Shown here piece by piece: positions 58,878 through 64,000 of a stretch of 64,000 bases of DNA (the stretch's first letter is position 1; the number at the start of each line of letters is the position of its first letter). A model generated the notes under the pieces. The model ran no database searches and had not been told where the DNA came from. It worked only from the letters and a program-made list of their open reading frames with translations. This DNA comes from Myxococcus stipitatus (GTDB lineage: Bacteria > Myxococcota > Myxococcia > Myxococcales > Myxococcaceae), in contig NZ_CP147913.1 in NCBI RefSeq assembly GCF_037414475.1, positions 1,054,001 through 1,118,000 on the forward strand, given 5' to 3'. The position numbers and the translations under genes were made by a program.

Positions 58878-59664
58878 CCGGATTGAACCGCCGGCGCCGG
58901 AGGTCCAGCATCCACGCATCGAGTGCCTCCACCGCGGACGAGGGAGGCTCCTCGGGCAACACCGACACCTCCAGCGCGGCATCCAGCACCTCGAAGGAGC
59001 GCGCCACCTCGGCGCGCCACTTCTCGCTGAGCGCATCGGGCAGCTCGCTCTTCTCGCCTCGCTGCTTCTGCGCCACCAACTCGTGGGCGTCCGAGAAGCC
59101 GTTCGCATCCAGCAGCTCGGTGACGTCCGTCTCCACCTCGCCGGTACGCAGCAGGTGTGTCCCGGTGAGCGTGGTGCGCAGCACGTAGAGGAGCTTCTTC
59201 GCCGAACGGAAGCCACTCTTCTCCCACTCGCGCAGCTGCCCGTGTGCGAAGCCCCGGTAGTGCCGGTGCATCCGCCGCGACAACACGTCCCGCACCAGCG
59301 GCTGGAGGGGCGCCAGCTCCGCAGACACCCGCACCGGGATGGCCCCCAACAGCCGCTCCAGGTAGTTGCCATTGCCCTGCAACAGTCCCTGGAGAACGGG
59401 TTGGAGCTCGTTGGACGAGTAGTCCACCTCCACGCCGTCGACCACCTGGAGCCGCTCGGCGTTGAGCTGCCGGGGCTGGAGGCCGAGCAGCAGGGCCGTG
59501 GGCGCCACGTGAATGGACTTCAAGTCCAGGTCGCTGTCGGGCGAGGGAAACCCATACGCATGCGCACCCGACAAGGCCACCACCAGGTGCTCCCGCTTCG
59601 CGGACTCCTCGTCGAGCACGCGGTCCGCGACCCGCTGCTCATGCGCCTTCATCGTGCCCTTCAT
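58873..59664 (-). CDS. RlaP-type nucleotidyltransferase (RNA repair), second copy
   Basis: This 263-aa protein has a Pol-beta-superfamily nucleotidyltransferase site at the N-terminus: VALSGAHAYGFPSPDSDLDL, with the DxD metal ligands; the usual GS before them reads GA. Downstream blocks LLQGNGNYLERLLG, HYRGFAHGQ and KKLLYVLRTTLTGTHLLRTG match the RlaP family (RNA-ligase-associated Pol-beta, PF10127 as I recall). Its ATG 59664 overlaps the stop of the upstream RlaP-like gene (ATGA), so the two are made together. Family members are linked to RNA-end repair by gene context. The nucleotide and RNA substrate are unknown. Confidence 0.8.
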   Translation of the reverse strand: MKGTMKAHEQRVADRVLDEESAKREHLVVALSGAHAYGFPSPDSDLDLKSIHVAPTALLLGLQPRQLNAERLQVVDGVEVDYSSNELQPVLQGLLQGNGNYLERLLGAIPVRVSAELAPLQPLVRDVLSRRMHRHYRGFAHGQLREWEKSGFRSAKKLLYVLRTTLTGTHLLRTGEVETDVTELLDANGFSDAHELVAQKQRGEKSELPDALSEKWRAEVARSFEVLDAALEVSVLPEEPPSSAVEALDAWMLDLRRRRFNPA

Positions 59665-60926
59665 TCCGAGTCCCTCCACTCCATCTCCGGAGCTTCGGGC
59701 GCATCGCGACCCAACGGCCCTGGAGCCTTCAACACCCACCGTCGCGCCACTTCTTCGCCCACACGGCGCAGGAGCCGGTCCGCCCGCGCATAGTCGGGAT
59801 GCTCCGGCAGCCTGCTCTCCCGCCGCGCCACCTCCAGCTCCGGCGCCATGGCCTCCGCGTCCCGCAGCACGTCCTCGAGCGGCACTTGTCCTGCCTTGAT
59901 GTCGAGCAGCCGCGCCTTCAAGGCGCCCGTCGCCTCGAACACGGGCTCGCCATGGCGCAGCCACCCCGTGGCGGTCGCAATCAGGCGCAGCAGGTTGTAG
60001 GCGTTCTTGGGCCGCAGCTCTCGAGCGGACGGAGGACGCTGCCCACCGCCCCGCGCATAGGCGGTGAGCGCCGCGAAGTCGTTGGCCGCGAGCAGCCCCT
60101 GGTCCCAGAGCGAGCGGTAGAGCTGCTTCACATACGTCTTCGCCGCCAGGAGCGCGTCCTGTTCCGTGGGAGACTGGCGGGGCGACACCGCCGCGAGCCG
60201 CCTCGCCACCTCGTCCAGGCCCGGAGCGGGCTCCTCGCACAGCCACTCCAGCAGCAGGTCGCGGTGCTCGGCCAGCCGCTGGCTGCGCGTGAGCTTGTCG
60301 AGCTGGCTCATCGCATACCGGCCGAAGCTGCCGAAGATGGCCTGCGAGACGAACGCCTCGCGCTCCGCCAGGAGCCACTCCCCCAGCTCATCCAGCGCCT
60401 TCGCCCCCGGGACGAACAACGTCTCCAGGGTGTTGGGGTCGGCCCGCAGCGCCTGCTCCACCGTCTTGCGCACCTCCCAGAAGGTGGTGCTGCCATCCGC
60501 GCTCACCAGGTCCATGGGCGCTTCCACCAGCCCCAGCGTCCATGGGAGCGGCAGCGCGAAGACACCCCGCACATCCACGTCCGACTGCGCGTTCGCCAAT
60601 CCCCAGGCATGGCTTCCCACGCGGGTCTCCAACACCACACAAGGCCCCAGCGCCTGCCAGGCGGCCTCGCGGCGCCGCGCGAACTGGACCTGCCCGGGAC
60701 GCCGAGGCACCAGCTCCTCGCGCGCGAACCACACCTCGCCCACCCCGACAATCTGGATGTCGAGCCCCCCATCCCGGGCTCGCACCACTCGCCCCACCAC
60801 GCCTTGAGGGATGCGCCGCCCTCCCGTGGTCAACCGCTCCACGCGGGTCGTCACTTCCGTGCCGTGAGGCAGGGGCACCGACAAACGGTCCACCTCCTCC
60901 AGCCCTCGAATCCGGGAGTCGCTCAT
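59661..60926 (-). CDS. RlaP-type nucleotidyltransferase (RNA repair), first copy
   Basis: The protein has 421 aa from ATG 60926, with GAGG seven bases upstream. The first 90 residues form a small beta-rich domain (GTEVTTRVERLTTGGRRIPQ, GEVWFAREELVPR). The nucleotidyltransferase site follows, ETRVGSHAWGLANAQSDVDV, with intact GS and DxD. Then come PNTLETLFV, KLTRSQRLAEHRDLLL and ELRPKNAYNLLRLI, typical of the large RlaP/COG3541-like group. It is the first gene of a coupled pair with the smaller RlaP homologue. The locus also contains an MJ1316-EEP-2H-PAP fusion on the other strand. Confidence 0.8.
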   Translation of the reverse strand: MSDSRIRGLEEVDRLSVPLPHGTEVTTRVERLTTGGRRIPQGVVGRVVRARDGGLDIQIVGVGEVWFAREELVPRRPGQVQFARRREAAWQALGPCVVLETRVGSHAWGLANAQSDVDVRGVFALPLPWTLGLVEAPMDLVSADGSTTFWEVRKTVEQALRADPNTLETLFVPGAKALDELGEWLLAEREAFVSQAIFGSFGRYAMSQLDKLTRSQRLAEHRDLLLEWLCEEPAPGLDEVARRLAAVSPRQSPTEQDALLAAKTYVKQLYRSLWDQGLLAANDFAALTAYARGGGQRPPSARELRPKNAYNLLRLIATATGWLRHGEPVFEATGALKARLLDIKAGQVPLEDVLRDAEAMAPELEVARRESRLPEHPDYARADRLLRRVGEEVARRWVLKAPGPLGRDAPEAPEMEWRDSE

Positions 60927-61009
60927 CGTTCACCTCAAAATGGGATATCGCGGCCGGCCTGGGACGGGATGGCTTCCAGACGGCTGACCACCCCCAGCGG
61001 GGCCAGGGG

Positions 61010-63787
61010 TCAGCTTCGGGCCTCACTCCCGCCAATGGAGTCACGCAGCCGGGACAACAACTCCCGAGCCACCTCCAGCTCACGCCGGCAGCGCTCCAGG
61101 CGCTCCAACAGACCGTCGACCTCGCCCGCGTCCGCGCGCAGCTCGACATCGCGGCACACCGCCTCCAGCGCCGCGACACCGAACCACGCCGCGTTCGACT
61201 TGAGCGTGTGCGCCGCCCGGCTCACGTCATCCAACACACCCGACCGCAGCGCCGTGAAGGCGTCATCCAGCAGCGCGGGCATGCTGTGCAGCGCGGTGTC
61301 GATGAGCTCCGGGAGGATGTTGGACGCCTGGGAGCCCAGCTCCCGCCACAGCCGCGCCAGCGCCATGGGATTCAATCCAGGGATGCGCGCCGCCGGCGGC
61401 ACCAGCTCCTCGTCGAGCGGGGCCTCCTCGAACTCGACACGCGTGGGCCTCGCCCTTGAGCCGCCCAACGGGCGCGGCGTCTGGCAGCGCACCAACGCGG
61501 CCGTCAGCGCCTCCACGCGGATGGGCTTGGCGAGGAAGTCGTCCATCCCCGCCTCGAAGCACTGCTCCCGGTCCGAGTCCATCGCATTGGCCGTCATCGC
61601 GACGACCCAGGGCTGCACCTTCGGCGGCAGCTCCTGGCGCAACCTCCGCGTCGCCTCCAGCCCGTCCATCTCCGGCATCTGGAGGTCCATGAGCACCACG
61701 TCGAAGCGCTGACGCATGGCCCACTCGAGCGCCTCGCGCCCGTTGGAGGCCGCCTGCACCGGGTAGCCCAACCGGTCCAACATCAGGCTCGCCAGGCGCT
61801 GGTTGGTGGGGTTGTCCTCCACCAACAGGATGCGCAATGGAACGCGGTCCCCCGGACGCTCCCGAGGCGCGAGCCTCCCCTCCGGCGGAGGCTCCGCGTT
61901 CGCCGGAGCCACATCCTGGGAGAAGCAGGACACCAAGGTGTCGTGGAGGTGGGAGGCTTTCATGGGACGCGAGAGGACCGCGGAGAATAACCCCGGCGGT
62001 GGCACCGCGCGACGCCCTGTCGACGTCAGTAGCAACAGCGGAATCTTCCGGAGATCCTCTCGTTCCCGGATACGCGCCGCCAACGCCGGCCCATCCAGCC
62101 CCGGCATCTGCTGGTCGATGAGCACCAGGTCGAACCGCGCGCCGGGTTGGAGCTTCGCCAGGGCCTCCATCCCCGAGCCCGCCTCCACCGGCTCCGCGCC
62201 CCAGGTCTGCAACTGCCGCCCCAGCAACCGGCGGTTGATGGCGTTGTCGTCGACGATGAGCACGCGCCGGCCCTGCAGCGCCGGCTGGTCCGCGCGCAGA
62301 TAACCCGCGGTCGTCTGCGGCGCCGCCTGCAAGGTGAGCGCGAAGTGGAACGTGGCCCCCTTTCCGGGAACGCCCTCGCTCTCCACCCAGATGCTCCCGC
62401 CCATCGCCTCCACCAACCGCTTGGAGATGGCCAGCCCCAGCCCCGTGCCACCGAACCTGCGCGTCACCGACACGTCCAGCTGATTGAACGGCTGGAACAA
62501 TCCCTGCTGTTTCGCGACAGGGATGCCAGGGCCCGTGTCCTGCACCGCGAAGGAGAGCACCCACGGCGCGTCGGGTGTCTCCCCCCGGTGCACGCCGTCC
62601 ACGGACACCACGGCGCCTCCGGACTCGGTGAACTTGAGCGCGTTGCCCACCAGGTTGAGCAGCACCTGGCGCAACCTCGACGCATCCCCCATCACCACCT
62701 GCGGCACCTGCGGCGAGATGTCCGCGCCCAGGTCCAACCCCTTCTCGCTGGCGCGCACCGCCAACAAGTCGAGCACCGACTCCACGCACTGCCGCAAGTC
62801 GAACGGGTGCAGGTCCGCCTCGAGCCGCCCCGCTTCAATCTTGGAGAAGTCCAGCACGTCGTTGAGCAGCGTCAGCAAGGCCTCGCTGCTCTGGCGGATG
62901 GTGGAGACGAACTCGCGCTGCTCCTCGGAGAGGTGCGTCTCCAGCATCAGCCCCGTCATGCCGATGATGGCGTTCATCGGCGTGCGAATCTCGTGGCTCA
63001 TCGTCGCCAGGAACAAGCTCTTGGCCTGATTGGCGGCCTCCGCCGCCTGCCTCGCGCGCTGCAGGTCGGTGATGTCGTGGTAGATGGCGATGAAGCCCAA
63101 CTGCCGGCCTCCCACGGACACGGGCAGCGCCAGCAACTCCACGTCGACGATGGTGCGGTCCTTGCGCAGCCGCCGGGTGACGGAGTGGACGCGCCCGCGC
63201 TGGTTGACGTCGCGCTGGGCCTTCTTCGCGTCGGGGAGGATGGTCTCCTCGGTGGCCACCAGGTCGAAGATGTGTTTGCCCAGCGCCTCCTGCGGCGTGT
63301 ACCCGAAGAGCCGCTCCGCCGCGGGATTCCACGAGAGCACGATGAACTGGCGCGAGATGGTGACAATGGCCACCGGGCTGTTGCGCACCACCGCCTCGAA
63401 GAACTCCTTCTGCTGGCGGATGGAGGCCTCCACCTCCAGGCTGCCGCGCATGTCCTGGAGCTGGAGCACCCAGCCCAGCACGTCGCCGCGCGCATCCATC
63501 TGCGACAGCGTCTGCACCCGCAGGTAGTAGGCCACGCCCACGACTCCCGGACGCTGGCCCGCAAGCTCCGTCTCGTGAGGCGAGTCCTGCGCGCCGCGCG
63601 CATCCGGAGGGCGCCATCCGGGAAGCAGGCGCATCACCGCCGTGCCCACCAGCTCCGCGCGCGGCCCGAAGAGGCGCTCCGCGGCGCGGTTGACCGCCTG
63701 GATGTTTTGCGCAGCGTCGAGCACGAGCACCGCGTCGCGCGCGTGCTCGAAGACGGTGGAGTGTGCTCGTGACGCCAGGTCGGACAC
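61010..63787 (-). CDS. Hybrid sensor histidine kinase (PAS-PAS-HisKA-HATPase-REC-REC-HPt)
   Basis: This 925-aa protein starts at GTG 63787 with a GGGGGA site. No transmembrane segment is visible, so it is probably cytoplasmic. Two PAS domains (about 8-110 and 128-245) precede the dimerisation helix with phospho-acceptor His265 (MSHEIRTPMNAIIG). The ATP-binding domain has NLVGNALKFTE, DTGPGIP and GGTGLGLAISK. Receiver 1 has Asp558 (LIDQQMPG), and receiver 2 has Asp701 (LMDLQMPEMDG). The C-terminal HPt domain has His860 (AAHTLKSNAAWFG). In receiver 1 the conserved Lys before Pro is Arg (LSRPMK). The full internal phosphorelay needs an external response regulator, not present here. Confidence 0.93.
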   Translation of the reverse strand: MSDLASRAHSTVFEHARDAVLVLDAAQNIQAVNRAAERLFGPRAELVGTAVMRLLPGWRPPDARGAQDSPHETELAGQRPGVVGVAYYLRVQTLSQMDARGDVLGWVLQLQDMRGSLEVEASIRQQKEFFEAVVRNSPVAIVTISRQFIVLSWNPAAERLFGYTPQEALGKHIFDLVATEETILPDAKKAQRDVNQRGRVHSVTRRLRKDRTIVDVELLALPVSVGGRQLGFIAIYHDITDLQRARQAAEAANQAKSLFLATMSHEIRTPMNAIIGMTGLMLETHLSEEQREFVSTIRQSSEALLTLLNDVLDFSKIEAGRLEADLHPFDLRQCVESVLDLLAVRASEKGLDLGADISPQVPQVVMGDASRLRQVLLNLVGNALKFTESGGAVVSVDGVHRGETPDAPWVLSFAVQDTGPGIPVAKQQGLFQPFNQLDVSVTRRFGGTGLGLAISKRLVEAMGGSIWVESEGVPGKGATFHFALTLQAAPQTTAGYLRADQPALQGRRVLIVDDNAINRRLLGRQLQTWGAEPVEAGSGMEALAKLQPGARFDLVLIDQQMPGLDGPALAARIREREDLRKIPLLLLTSTGRRAVPPPGLFSAVLSRPMKASHLHDTLVSCFSQDVAPANAEPPPEGRLAPRERPGDRVPLRILLVEDNPTNQRLASLMLDRLGYPVQAASNGREALEWAMRQRFDVVLMDLQMPEMDGLEATRRLRQELPPKVQPWVVAMTANAMDSDREQCFEAGMDDFLAKPIRVEALTAALVRCQTPRPLGGSRARPTRVEFEEAPLDEELVPPAARIPGLNPMALARLWRELGSQASNILPELIDTALHSMPALLDDAFTALRSGVLDDVSRAAHTLKSNAAWFGVAALEAVCRDVELRADAGEVDGLLERLERCRRELEVARELLSRLRDSIGGSEARS

Positions 63788-64000
63788 CGTTCCCCCTACC
63801 TTCCCGAGTGTAGGTCAGCTCGGGTCCCCTCACCATTCAACGACCATCCAACACGGGACGCGCCCCTCTCTTCCCGGGCACGTCCGTCCCGGGCCCGCTC
63901 GTGCGCGAGCCCGGCCCCAGACGGGGCGCCGAGCGGCCATGACGGCACACCCCGGCCCTCCCGTCCCCGGAAGAAAGGCCCCGCGCCCGTCCGCACGGCG
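63788..64000. other. Gene-free region upstream of the hybrid kinase
   Basis: No convincing ORF is seen. A GC-rich imperfect hairpin lies at about 63888-63914 (CCGGG ... GCTCG TGCG CGAGC CCGG) without a T-tract. The 66-codon ORF here on the minus strand has low-complexity Arg/Gly content and is not supported. Confidence 0.4.

Noticed and set aside
63796..63996. Minus-strand ORF of 66 codons at the right edge
   Set aside because: It has low-complexity Arg/Gly content, no ribosome-binding site and no recognisable motif.

Overview
The window is high-GC DNA with strong GC bias at third codon positions. Its hallmarks point to a myxobacterium of the Myxococcus/Corallococcus type: a giant non-ribosomal peptide synthetase, a Cys-rich 'CGDG...CDDGN' surface lipoprotein, an Omp85-like protein and a PAS/REC/HPt hybrid kinase. 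This assignment is an inference from content; no rRNA or tRNA gene is present to confirm it.

Region 1 (2-33944) is a biosynthetic locus. The tail of an MFS exporter is followed 43 nt later by one 33.6-kb gene for an 11,196-residue NRPS. The enzyme has an N-terminal thioesterase-like domain whose nucleophile Ser is Ala, then ten C-A-T modules, then an intact C-terminal thioesterase. No epimerase, methyltransferase or other tailoring domain fits between the modules. The specificity pockets read Pro-Val-Glu-Gln-Glu-Pro-Val-Glu-Pro-Val. The Glu and Gln codes match textbook codes, and the Pro and Val codes are approximate. Long near-identical DNA blocks at constant offsets show that the gene grew by recent internal duplication or gene conversion.

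Region 2 (34014-37151) holds a convergent surface lipoprotein gene and a divergent FMN-dependent 2-hydroxyacid dehydrogenase gene. A perfect 17-bp palindrome lies between their starts.

Region 3 (37179-46099) is a tightly coupled assimilatory sulfate reduction operon: cysH (APS reductase type), a siroheme synthase Met8-type domain, cobA, cysD, cysN, cysJ and cysI. Its 480-nt leader has a promoter, two Cys-rich short ORFs, an intrinsic terminator and an exactly complementary antiterminator segment. Together these form a cysteine-sensing transcription attenuator. CysN carries a decayed APS-kinase tail, which fits a route through APS rather than PAPS.

Region 4 (46116-54308) is housekeeping and regulatory: an HD-domain hydrolase, a divergent MFS/LysR pair, a sirtuin, a frameshifted small gene, an ElaA-like acetyltransferase, CoaA, an MtfA-like peptidase and an Omp85-like outer-membrane protein.

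Region 5 (54438-60926) is an RNA end-repair neighbourhood. It has a 1,018-aa fusion of MJ1316, EEP nuclease/phosphatase, 2H phosphoesterase and PAP-like nucleotidyltransferase domains. It also has two translationally coupled RlaP-type nucleotidyltransferases and a putative Cys/His hydrolase. The window ends with a hybrid sensor kinase (61010-63787).
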